64,000 nucleotides of DNA from Montifringilla adamsi. Taxonomy: Eukaryota > Chordata > Aves > Passeriformes > Passeridae. The stretch covers positions 4,953,888 through 5,017,887 of the forward strand of contig JAGGNK010008559.1 of the NCBI GenBank assembly GCA_017590115.1, given 5' to 3'. Positions 50,619 through 61,935 of this stretch are shown piece after piece. Position 1 is the first letter of the stretch. Each line of letters starts with the position of its first letter. Position numbers and translations under genes: made by a program. The notes below the pieces were generated by a model. It was not told the DNA's origin. It worked only from the letters and a program-made list of their open reading frames with translations, and searched no databases.

Positions 50619-51075
50619 TTTCCTATTACCTTATAGCAAAGATTCTGGAGCTATAATGTGAGATTTGTGAGAATGGCTGCCATAATATTTCGAAGCGATT
50701 TTATTCAGATTATAGGCAAGAATAAACTGGAATAAAAGTTCAGAATTTTTCTTTGCATAAGTCCTAGTTTAGCCTCAGACATCTGGTTACAGGTATTAAA
50801 GCAGTTTGTTATTTAAAGTGGTGTTACAGCCCTAGCTCACTCAGTGAGTTTTTAAAGAGACTAGGAGTACTTTGGTACCCTTGGGCAGCACACAGGAGAG
50901 AACAACAAACTTCTCAGGATGTTGAATAGCAAACTTTTACTGGCAAACTTTAGAGAAAAAGGTACTTGGTAAATTTTAAAGCAAACATCCAATCAAAGAC
51001 ACTTCAGAAATCATTCACCTAGCAAACTCTAACCAGTCCAACTTCAAGTTAAACAAATCCTGAGAAGAGGAATTT

Positions 51076-51118
51076 AGGAGAAGAAAGAGAGAGAAAGAGA
51101 CACAAAAGAGAGTGAAAG
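51076..51118. repeat. GA-rich tract
   Basis: Mostly GA and GAAA units on the plus strand. Confidence 0.8.
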
Positions 51119-51864
51119 ATCAACAGTATAGTGTCCAATGGCTTGGTAAAAAAATAAAAATCAAGACGATATCTTGATATTGCACAAAATACTTTGTACA
51201 TTCTGACACATCATCAGTGTCAACAATGAAAATATATTTTAATCTTGTATATAAAGGGAAGAAAAACTTTGTGAATTTTTTTTATTATTTTTCTACAGTA
51301 AAGCATTCTTCTGATGAGACCATTGCAACCAAATAGCCCTGGACTGATGCAGAAACAGAGTCTCTGAAATGTCTGGCCATAGCTTATCCCTACTGCATGT
51401 GTAAGAGAAGCCAAAATGCTGCCTCAAGGGAGGCTTCACCAGACTGGCTCTGAAGAAGAGAATAGTTTGTATTCTGAGGTCTTCATATAGAGGAGATGGC
51501 CAAAATTGTTATTATATAGGAAAAGATTTGAAATATGAGGTTTCAAAATAATTCAAGATAAGCTGTCTTGCACTAAGGAGTTTATTATATCACCTCAGAA
51601 ATTAAAAAGAAATTAAAAGAAATGTGGCTTAATCCTAAAACAGGATTGTATGGTCAGGTTATTGTAGGAAAATATCTTTGATTTATGTTTTTAGCCTTTT
51701 TTTCCTTAAAATTAGGCATTAAAGTAAGCTAATGTGAGCTGGAATAGGCACTGTTTAAAAGAGATATAGTAAAATGCATCACTCTGCATTTTCAATGAAT
51801 TTTAAAAGAATGCCAAATATTGCTTCTGGGACTTGTTACTGATCAGGTTATATTTCTGTAAGAG

Positions 51865-52233
51865 GCCTCTGCAGAAGTGGGAGAAGAGACAACTGAGAAG
51901 GGGCTTCATCAATGTCATAGTATCCAAAAGGAGGTTGTCAAGAGGTGTCACCAGGCTCTTCTCGGTGATGCCAAGCACAGGACAAGAAGAAACAGGTAGA
52001 AATGGATGCTTAGGAAGTTCTGCCTGAATATGAAGAACTTTACTGTGTGAGTGACTGCACACTAGAGCAAAGTGCCTGGAGTGTGGAGTCTCCCTGACTG
52101 GAAATATCCCAGAACCATCTGGACAGAATCCTGTGCCACGTGCTTTAGGATGACTCTGCTTGAGCAGGGAGGTTGGAACAGGAGACCCACTGTGGTCCCT
52201 TCCAACCTGACCCATTCTGTGTGATTCTGTGAA
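51865..52233 (+). mobile_element. CR1 LINE 3' UTR, nearly complete 3' end
   Basis: Plus orientation with ordered matches: cttcatcaatgtcatagtat, aaaggaggttgtcaagaggt, gtgatgccaagcacaggaca, aggaagttctgcctgaatat, a tttactgtg block, gtggagtctccctgactgga, a gacagaatcctgtgccacgt block, ctgcttgagcagggaggttg, then gtggtcccttccaacctgac and octamers ending gtgattctgtgaa. A 212-codon minus-strand frame across it is a by-product of the repeat, not a gene. Confidence 0.93.
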
Positions 52234-54600
52234 CCTGAGTGAGTTTGTCTTTTGCAGAATAACCCAACAGGCTTTCTCAGCACCAATACACACTTTTAAT
52301 TTTATTTCATCCACCAATGCTAATACAAGACTGCAAGGCAAGAATTTAAAATGATTCATTACAATACTGTAAAAGATGAAAAAGAATCTGTGTGTGTCAG
52401 TCATCTTCAGGGGGAAAGGAATAATGAAAATTAAATGCACACAGGAATGAGTTTTCTATTGTCAGTGATGAAAGTGATAATAGCCCCAAGTCAAAGCAAA
52501 ATGACAGATGAAAGGAGCCTATAGAAAATTGCCTAGGGGAGGTCCTGAGGCCAGTGCTCAGCACCACATATACACATTCTAGACTGATATTTAATGAAGC
52601 TCTGGTTGACTCTATAATGAATGTTGAAGGCTCTCTGGAGCATCAAACATTATTTAAGACTGCTAGAAGCAAATGTTTTATTTTTTGTTTGGTAGGAGGA
52701 AGGGGGAAAGGAAATTTCTCAAACAGTTTTTCAGCTCTTTTAATTAATAAATTGAATTTGGAAGTGGAGAAAAATCCTTTCATGATGCAGAGAGACTTAA
52801 TTTTTATGTTGTATTTGTAACATCTTAATACATATAAAATGAAAGAGGGAATAGAGCAGGAATAGCCTAATGGGTTAATGAGAAAAATTAGGCTAGTTTT
52901 GAAGTCTCTATTATTTATGTCAACAAGGGACTAATCTGACCCTTGTGATATAAGGAGCAGCCTAGAGATTTATAAATCACATCTGTATGGTCTGTGCTCA
53001 AACAGCTGAAGGTGAAAAAGAAAGTGAAATATATTTTCACTCAAGAGTTAATATGGTTGTGATGACTATAGTGTATAAATGTATCTTCTAAAGACCTTTG
53101 GGACAGTACAACACTAAATAATGGTTCAAGTTATATATTAGTACTGGTGCTAGAGCCCACAGCACTGTCAGGCAACATTTCCTATCTGTTTTGATCTTAG
53201 TCAAGTTATTTATCTGCCTTTTGTGGTTCTCCAGAGACATTTTTTGAAGTTAACATCACTACATCAGCTTTTGTCCAATTGTTGGCCCAAATTATATCAG
53301 ATTTTCTTCTCTCCTCCCTCATTTTTTTTCCAGCATACAAATTTTGCTGTTGCTAGAATCAATTTAAGCAGAATATGGTCTAATCCAGTCTCAACTAGCA
53401 ACTGGCATTATTTACATTTGTAAGGCTCAAAATGTGCCAACTCCCCCTGGAGAAGATATATTAAATTCCTATCTATTTCTTTGCTACCTTGCCCAGGCAT
53501 GCAGTGTGTTAAAGACACAAATATAAAAGGATTCTGGAAAAAAAAATCTTATTGAACACTGGCAAGTGTCAGCTCATGTTTATTGTAATGGGAAAAAATT
53601 CAGACTCCTTGAAGTGAATGCCAACTCTTGAGTTTCTGAAATTTGTGAGTTCACCTACTTCAGCTAGCAGCTGTGTGTCTACTTCCCACAAAGGAGACAT
53701 AAAAGAATGAAAATTATCAATTTTATTCTACAATATTTTTATATTACCTAGACAGAATCTATTTTTACCATCATTCCAAAAAAGACATAATTTCCTTCAG
53801 TGAATAATGCATAATAGCAGGCCCACATTGTTGGGTGTCCAAATTCTTTGCTCACAGGTCATCTAAAAAGCTCTAAACCATCCTGAAAACTCATTAGTAT
53901 TTCTAGGCATTGAACTTGGTTGAAAAATGATGTAGAACATAAAAAAATTCAGAGTAGTTGACATAACATGAATGGGCATGGTTGACATTGAAGCAAATTT
54001 AACCCTTCTGCATAATCAACAGACAGTGGATTTTCTGTTTTAAAAATAAAAAGTATGGAACCTCTCACTTCCATCCAAAGACCTGATAGTTTACCAAATA
54101 ATAGTCTTTACCACAACAATATCTTGGAACCACATCATTCTGGAAAGTAAATAAATTTAATTAAGGGTAAAATATGGAAGAGCAACAAATTGCCAAGAGT
54201 AGTTTTTGTTGGAGAACTACATTTCCCTTTTACCCCTGATGAGCTAAGAAAGTCTCTTTTCTTTCCATCAGGCTTACTTCCCCCCTACAGTATGAAATAG
54301 GGAGAATAAGGCATAATCAAACTAAACAGTTCATAATTATTGCATATTTTTTATGCAGGACAGGACCAGCTAAGCACACATGGCTTCCTGAAGCATTTTA
54401 GCTTTCACTAATGGAATTTCACTCCGTTTCTGAACAAGTTTGGGTAGGCCAGACATGAGCATATGAGTCCAGGGTGGAAACTGAATTTAAAAACTAGAGG
54501 TCAGAAAAAAAATTAGCAAAGTATTTTAACAGAGTGAAGCCAGGACCAGGTAGCCTGTGGTATGTTCAACAACATCTCATGTCTTTGTGTCTTTGTTTAG
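52234..54600. other. Unique AT-rich stretch, no gene seen
   Basis: Nothing recognised except a good acceptor-like tract at its right end. Confidence 0.5.
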
Positions 54601-54675
54601 TCAAACAGCATCCTCATGCCTAGGAACGGTCCATATCTAAAGTTTTGTGTGAGCCTACAAGGCAAATTCCTATTG
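54601..54675 (+). other. Candidate small exon (75 nt)
   Basis: The acceptor tract ctttgtgtctttgtttag is strong and the donor TATTG|gtaagt has a full GTAAGT. The 75-nt segment is a multiple of three with exactly one open frame (SNSILMPRNGPYLKFCVSLQ plus five residues) and phase 0 on both sides. No family is recognised. A cryptic pseudo-exon is at least as likely. Confidence 0.2.
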
Positions 54676-54949
54676 GTAAGTTTATTCCATTAATTTCTCC
54701 TGGTAGGAAAACTTTTCTTCAGATTTTTTTTTCTCTTTTTATCCTCATTTCTCATATTCTTCCGATCTTGTGTAACTTCTACTGGAGGTACTGACTAAAC
54801 TCACAAGTGGAAAGCATGCTTCCCAAGAGAAGATTATATGCAAAACCTATATATAATACTTGGAGTACTACTGGGGGGGTTCCAGTGTATCACAATGTTT
54901 AATTTATTAGCTAGGATGGATCAGTAGGGTCTGCTCTAAAATTTTCATA

Positions 54950-54950
<1 letters not shown>

Positions 54951-54982
<32 letters not shown>

Positions 54983-54992
54983 NNNNNNNNNN
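54951..54992. repeat. (TG)(TA)n microsatellite running into a 10-N gap
   Basis: Three TG units, then about thirteen TA units, break off into ten N at 54983-54992. The true repeat length and any sequence lost here are unknown. An A/T-rich run follows. Confidence 0.97.
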
Positions 54993-57900
54993 ATAAATAA
55001 AATGCTCTGAAGTCTTCATTTTTTTTTTTTAAAAAGAGCACAGTTTAAAAAATAAAATAGATGTGTAAAGTGCAGAGATGTCAGACAGACTCTCTGTTAG
55101 GGCAGGGTCAAATAACAAGCTTTAAGGAAACTGAATTTCTGCATGTGTCTGTGAATTAAGGAAGCAAGAAAAACATTTGCAACACTGGCAAAGCAATATG
55201 AGATTTCAAGTAATAGTGATTCTCAGAATACTATGCTGTTGTGTGTTTCAGTGATTGCTTCCCAGAGAGTTTCTGCATACATTTAGTCAGTTTGTAAATA
55301 AAAATTAGCTTTTTGTGCCTTTTCTTTCAGGCTGGGGTTATACTTCTTACATACCTATGATTTTTTAAAGAGGACGTTAAGTGATCTTCAGTCTAACCTT
55401 AGCATCTCCTGTCATCAGATAAAGCCCTTTACTGCTGGGGTAAGAAAACCATACAGTCTTCTTCAAGGAGCTGAAGGACCTCAAAAACTCCATTTTGATT
55501 GTGAATGAGCCACAGAATGAGCCACAGTTGAGTGCTGTGAGGGTAATGAGATGGCCCTGAGGTGTGTTGGAAGCCTTAGGGTTTGTAGGCTGACCTCCAG
55601 CCTCATTTCACAGTCTGGGTGGACCCTCAATCTTCTGCAAGCTGCAGAAAGACCTAATCTCTGGAAGGACAATTTGGCATTTGTTTTCTTATATTCTTAA
55701 TTTGCTTGCCTATTTAGAGAATGGAATCATTCATATTTTAAATCAAATGCAAACATTTATTTTATATTGCTTTTTAATTGTATTTGAATTGCAAAAATCT
55801 CTATGATATGCTTTGTTAAGAATACTGCACATTAGTATGGATATGGTTGTTAGCAACAATAAGGATCAAAGCTTGCATCTCAAAATAGTGTTGATTACCA
55901 TGTTATTCAGACAAAAGTATAAAATCACATGTATAAATTTAGACATGCTCAGACTGTATGCATTACTTGCCCCTGATATCTCCAGAAAGACACAAATGAA
56001 ATCTGAGTGGTAGCTGTGAAAACCTTACAACTTTATGATTCATTGGGAAAGGGTGGATATATATACAAATGCATGCACAAAGTCTACATTTCAGTATAAA
56101 CTGAAATAAAGTTATTTGCAATCCTCCTCATTACCTTTGAAAGGTGAGAAAAGATCACATTTACACACACATGTATGCATTTTTGAGCCCTTCTAGGATG
56201 ATGTAGAACAAGAAAAACCTCACGAGGATCAATATTCTATGCAAGCAAATCGATGCACATGAACAGTGAAGCTGTTCATTTTTAGGTCTCTTAAGAAAAC
56301 AGGTTTCTAGATAATTTCATGACAAAAAGACCTTTTAGGATCTATGAAAACACACTCCTAAATGTCAGATGTATAGGAGCCATGTGTCACCTGCAATGGT
56401 AAAAGCAGTACATTCTCTAACAATCCTGAAACAGATATACTAAACAAATTGTCTTGAGTTTTACAGCACTGCAAATGTCTCCTGTATGTACTGTTAGGGA
56501 GTTGTGCTCAACAAATAATGGTGTCCTCTTGTGGGATGCTTTGGGATTTTCTGTGGAAAGGGAATGTAGGCAGGTAAATGTTTGGTGGGTGCTGGATGGG
56601 ACAGCCAATTTGGGGGAAATTAACTATAAGGAAGGATGCTCAGAATTTCTTAATTGGGGTGTCCTTGCAACTTGGTGCTTTAGAAACAGGCAATCTACCA
56701 CCTCAGCCCCACACCCAAAAAAAAAACCCAGCAGCACACTGTGCCTTTTATCACCATAGCATCAGCTGCCACTGAACTAGATACCTGCAGCTCCTGTGCA
56801 ATGCACTGAAGTAGGCAGGCCTCCTAGGTTAGTATTATCAGAATTTGTCATGTCAAACTCAGAACTGCAAAAGAGGAGTGAATTTCTTACCTCGTTCCCA
56901 TTCCCTCCTCTGTAACTCTTTTATATGGAGTGAGACAATTTGGGGGTGGATGCAAGTATGAGAGTGCTTTCACCCAAACCAGCCCTTGCTCTGGGGGTAG
57001 AAGAAATCTGCATTTCTGTATCTCCCTCCACAGCAGAAACCCATCCTAGTCTCCACACTGAAGGCCACCATGGGCCTCTCCATGGGTCTGCTTCCTCAGC
57101 CTCAGATTTGGGGCTTTCAGGTGAGAAAAGGAAGAGATGTGCCTGGTGTTCAGGCTCCTAGGCAAGGCAGCAGCCACAGCTCAGGCTCAGCAGCAACTCA
57201 CAGACTCCTGTTCAATGTTCTTGTCCTTGTCAGATGTCTCTCTATTTAGCAATATGGCATTTTCCAACTTTGGCTGGCAGAACTGGGCAGCAGTTTGTCA
57301 CAAGGATTAAAACCAGCAGGTTTTGGCTTAGATCACTACGTGATCGATCAAGTCAAGCACCCCCTAATGAAGAAAGATTAAAGCTTAAAAAAAAAATACA
57401 TCATCACTTGCAATATATGACAAGGTTTCATATAATCAATGTGCCTAACAAAGCCACACTATGCAGAGAGTATACTTAAACAGATAAAATTAATTGATTC
57501 TTTTTTTCATAGAATATATCAGAGTTACAATGCATAATAAATCATGAAACCACATTTTGGTATGTGCTTGCTGACACTACATATTTACAGTACGTGTATT
57601 ACTTGTAGAGAGTGCAGTCCTATTCAGACAAGCCTTTAGCATCAGCTATAAGAAATGTGTGATGTTGTTAAAACAAAATTTTTGCTTCAAAATATGAAGA
57701 TTCTGTACATGAAATATGCAATGAAATGCCTCTGTGATACTGAAGGCAGAGCTCTGACTCACATTGCTAATTTTCCTTTCAGACATGCCTAAAGATCTGA
57801 CAGAGGCTGGTACATAGACATACATGCAGATGGAAGTGAAACATGAGGATACCTGACCACAGGAACATCCCAAGCCATATTCCCTGCAGCACGAGGACAC

Positions 57901-58338
57901 AAGTGATGGTGTACAGTGGATGGACTCCTGCCTAGTTACAGCAGAGAGCCAAACTGAATGTTTATTTTAGGTGTAGAATGGATGTGAGTTTCTGTGTGAA
58001 GGAAATGCAGACATGCAGGTTACATTCCAGAGTGTTTGGCAGCAAACCAAAAAGAACTTAGGCTTTATCATAATCCCAGGATTGTCCTGTCCTGTAGTCT
58101 CACTTGCCCAAGTTCCCATTGAAAATAAATTTTCATCTTAAGATGAAACTTGAGAAATTTTATTTGCCAAACATGATAAGAAACAAGTTGCATGACATAA
58201 GGATCTGCCAGTAACTTAGTACATAGATACTGAAGTGCTGAGTCAGTGGTGAGAATCATTATGGGTATTTTTCCTGGAGAATAGCAGAATTTTACTGCCC
58301 CTCATAGATAGATAAATATTTATCTAATATAATTTATG
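54993..58338. other. Unique sequence with minor repeats
   Basis: Contains a 12-bp tandem duplication (aatgagccacag twice, 55504-55527) and a perfect 18-bp palindrome (tttcatcttaagatgaaa, 58131-58148). No gene or named repeat is supported. A slightly GC-richer patch at 56940-57180 has a chance-looking 73-codon frame. Confidence 0.5.
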
Positions 58339-58370
58339 CACACACACACACACATACACATATATGTATA
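58339..58370. repeat. (CA)n/(TA) microsatellite
   Basis: About eight CA units, then a mixed CATA stretch. Confidence 0.9.
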
Positions 58371-61281
58371 CCACATATAATTTTTTTTACTACAATATGG
58401 TTAACAAATACTATAGCAGCTTCTCTTTCCTCTGCCAGTGTTTATACACATCAGAGGAGGAATTAATTTAGCGTGACATTAGCTTTATTATTTTAGGCTT
58501 CAAACTTCAAGATCTCCTCTGTCATTAAGCCTGACCACCACATTTTGACCTATTTCAGCCAAATTTTGTTAGAACAGCCAAATCTGACACAGACAGGGAG
58601 AAAGACAACTGCAAAATATGTTGTGTATGGTTGAGATGAGAGCCAGATTATTAACAGGATATTTTGTGAGATTAAGTGAAAAATTCAATATCACCTATGC
58701 CTTCCATCCCCTCTCTCCCTTTTGCTGCCTGGAGCCTTTGAATAGATATTTGGTTTTTGTTGTTTTGTTGTTGGGTTTTTTTTTTTTTTGATGTAGAACA
58801 ATCAAATAGTGGCACTAAACTGAGAGACATCTTCACATTTCAAATACAGTTTCCACTCCTGCCCATTTCTTCGTTTTTTAAAAATATACTTGAATGACAA
58901 GCTGCTGATTAAAATAAATATTTTGTGACAAGGGAAGAAATATTACTTGAGGGTACCAGTGCTGGAATAAGTATCACATAGGTCTTCCATCAAAAATGTT
59001 AAATGTGGAATGGCATCTAAAACTGCACAGCTCAACAAATGGCCATTACACAGCCCATATCTGTAATTAGGACACCATGGATCTACTCATGTATGAGGCC
59101 AAAATATTCTTAGTATCTGAAATTTACTGCACCTAAGCCATGGCTTCCAGGTAGCGATGGGTTACTTTCATAAAGGTTGTCTTCCTAAATAAATTTTCTT
59201 CTTGTCTTTGTTGGATTATTTTCACAGTGTGTATGTACCTAATGGTCTATTATTAAGCTATATGTTTTGATTTTTTTTTTTTTGTTTTGAATTAGTTTAA
59301 AGTAGAAAATGCGATTTTTAAAAGCTTTTCATTCTGTAGGAGTATTCTGTACATGGTAAGTGTGTGTGTGTGAGACAGTATGAGAGCACGAAGGACACCA
59401 CAATTCAAAAATAATGCAAGGTGACAGATTCTTCTATTCACGAATTAGCTTTCCTTTCAATAAACAGTACCTGATGATGCTACTTCCTTTGTATAAATCA
59501 CCAGAAATTAGTTATTTCCTTCAGTGGAAAACAATCAACTCCTAGCAATATGTAACATTTTCTATTATGCTTTTTGTTCATATAATTTCTTCCATTTTTC
59601 ACACCTCCCTGTCCTCAAACCCTGAACTTTTGTCACAGTTTGCATTTGTTTTGAAAATGCTTTCCCTCTGATCTGATGAAATGGCTTTTATAAAGTGCAA
59701 TAGTTTTTTATTCCTCCAATCTTTTGCTTTGATTCTATTGTTTTAATTTTTAATGAAGATTTATTAATAGTTTTAGGGGGTCTTAGAAATTGCATTTTAT
59801 CTTTTACAGAACTTGAAGAGACTTTTGTGGGGTTTAAATTATTTATGCTGTTATTATCATTGCCATTATTATTAATTGTACCTGTTTACTTTTAACGGTG
59901 TGCATTTTTTAATTTAAATCATCATCTTATAAAACATTAAAGCCACACTGGAATGCATGAGTGGCAAGAAAGCCAGTCTAGCTTCACTTCTAGCCAGAAT
60001 ATCTTTAGGCATAATCTTTTTAAAGCTACATAGGGAAAGAAATATCACCAACATTCAGATCATCTTTAAACAAAACCTTAATATTCCAGATGTTGGAACT
60101 AAGGTTGAAGTTTCAGAGCACCAAGGCTGTAAATTGTGAGAACCAAAGGAAAGACCGTGGAGTGGTAAAAAATACTTCTAGTGGAAACACATTAGAAAAG
60201 AAAACAGAAATATAAACAGAAATCTTGCTGACCAGGCTTTTGGTTTTTTATTTTCCCTTTCTGCCTTCTCTTGAAGTCTGGTGTTGCAAAAGTATGCCAA
60301 CTATATTTTTGTGCTTTATATTTGGTCCCAAAAGCAGTGTGCAAGCATCTAGCTCTAAAATACAGTGATGTTTAGAGTACAGATTTTCTACTCTCTGTTT
60401 TACATCCTGTGTTTTCTAACAGAAGGCTTGGCTGCCCATAAACAATAAAGTTTTACTGCAGAGGCCATACTTATTCATACAAATCCCTAATACTTCCCTC
60501 CCATAACCACTCATAATTCTCTTAACTGTGTCAATATTATCCCGTGGCAGAAAGTTAACAAGTTCATTTTACACTATGCTTGATCCTGGAAAACAATAAT
60601 TAGTTTAAATTTTTCAATTAAGAGGAAAGTGTAGCTAAAAAAAAACCCCAAAAACAAATGCAAACTGAACCCACATCAATCTAATACTTCTTTTATTTCC
60701 TAGTAGCCAGTTCTGCAGGAGTTTCTTTGGTCCATTTCATGGTTATTTCTGACTCCATGCAATAAAAGCTTGTTTTGCTTAAACAGTGTATTGGTGTCCG
60801 CTCAGGAAATTCACTGTGCAAAAGTCAAGTATGACCTAAATATTATTAATAATTTGTTGTGCTGTTGGGCAACATATGTTTGGCAAAGAGCAGGAGCAAT
60901 AAGCTTTGAAGAGTCTATGTGTTTTGAGAGAGGATTTTTCACAGGTGCTGAAGCTGTGTGGGTCTCAGATGTTCTTAAGGATCTGAGACAACAGAATATC
61001 TCTCCAAACCATTAAATTTTGAAAAGCAAGTGAACAGATGTTCAGTCTTTTAATTTAATATTTCAGGCAGCTGTGTAACTTTACCCTGTTGGGGCTTTTT
61101 AAATTTTTTTCCACCTTTTTTCCCTTCTAACATTTAAAAACTAAGCTGGGTTTAAGGTCAGGCCTGATGACAGGTTGAGAAGGCTCTGGCAGCTGTTTAA
61201 ATGTTTTTGACATCTGGCTCAGAAGCCAGGGCTCTCATTTGCCAGAGCTGCTACAGCACAGTGTCCCTGTCATTTCCCCAG
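58371..61281. other. Unique AT-rich stretch with T-rich tracts
   Basis: T- and G/T-rich runs lie at about 58750-58790 and 59271-59287. A 16-nt segment at 59340-59355 between attctgtag and gtaagt looks like a micro-exon but is too short to support. No gene is recognised. Confidence 0.5.
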
Positions 61282-61313
61282 GCAACTTCCCCGGTGAACA
61301 AATGAAGGCGCAG
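61282..61313 (+). other. Weak candidate micro-exon (32 nt)
   Basis: Preceded by cctgtcatttccccag and ending GCGCAG|gtaaaa, with one open frame (NFPGEQMKAQ). Two CpGs are retained. Probably a chance combination. Confidence 0.1.
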
Positions 61314-61324
61314 GTAAAATATTC

Positions 61325-61437
61325 TGTCTTTTTTGGATTGGTTGATTTGGGGTGGGATTTTTATTTTTGTTTTGGGAATTTTTTTTGTCTGTTTTGTTTG
61401 TTTTATTTTTGTTTGTTTTCATTTTGTTTTGGTATGT
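61325..61437. repeat. T/G-rich low-complexity block
   Basis: Long runs of T interrupted by G, of the TTTTG type. The Phe/Cys-rich apparent peptide across it is a composition artefact. Confidence 0.9.
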
Positions 61438-61754
61438 CTTCCTAACTGCTTCCCAAAAGTCACAACACCACTAAGGTGATGAGAAGAACCATGAAACAAG
61501 ATTGGGGAGTAACTAATTGCAAAATCCTGTGGGGACAGGAGGAGGCACAGCAGTGTAAAGAAGTTTCTGGGGCTCACACACTGATTTTGCTTGAGACAGT
61601 AACATCTGTTCCTTTGTTTCTTCATGCTGAAGACATTTACCAATACAGAATTCTAGACATAACTAGGAAGAAGTGTATTTTTTTAAAAAAGACCCTCCAG
61701 AGAACAAATATCATTTATAAGAAAAGCAGAGATATTTTACCAGGGTTTCCAGAG
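61438..61754. other. Unique sequence left of CR1
   Basis: Nothing recognised. It may include very diverged upstream CR1 sequence. Confidence 0.4.
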
Positions 61755-61935
61755 CCAGATCAAAGGAAAATGGTTTTAAACTGAAAGAGGGTGCATTTAG
61801 ATGGGGTATAAAGAAGAAATAGCTTTTTTATGAGAGAGATGAAACAATTAAACAGGTTGCCCAGAGAAATTGTGGTTGTCCTGTCATGGGGGGTTTTAAT
61901 GGTCAAGTTGGATGGGGAATGGAAAGGAACCTGAA
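61755..61935 (+). mobile_element. CR1 LINE 3' UTR fragment lacking its 3' tail
   Basis: It contains caaaggaaaatggttttaaa, ctgaaagagggtgcatttag, ataaagaagaaat, aaacaggttgcccagagaaa, ttgtggttgtcctgtc and ggtcaagttggatgggg in CR1 order. It ends before the conserved ggtcccttccaa tail, so the 3' end has been deleted or has decayed. Confidence 0.85.

Larger units (their letters stand above)
50201..51864. other. Unique sequence with a 16-bp hairpin and a GA-rich tract
   Basis: Apart from the hairpin at 50580-50618 and the purine-rich tract at 51076-51118, listed separately, nothing is recognised. Confidence 0.5.

Noticed and set aside
51802..52440. 212-codon minus-strand open frame
   Set aside because: It lies across a plus-strand CR1 3' UTR, which explains the unusual openness. 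The peptide has no recognisable domain.
61239..61445. Phe/Cys-rich frame resembling a membrane peptide
   Set aside because: Most of it is a translation of the T/G-rich low-complexity tract.
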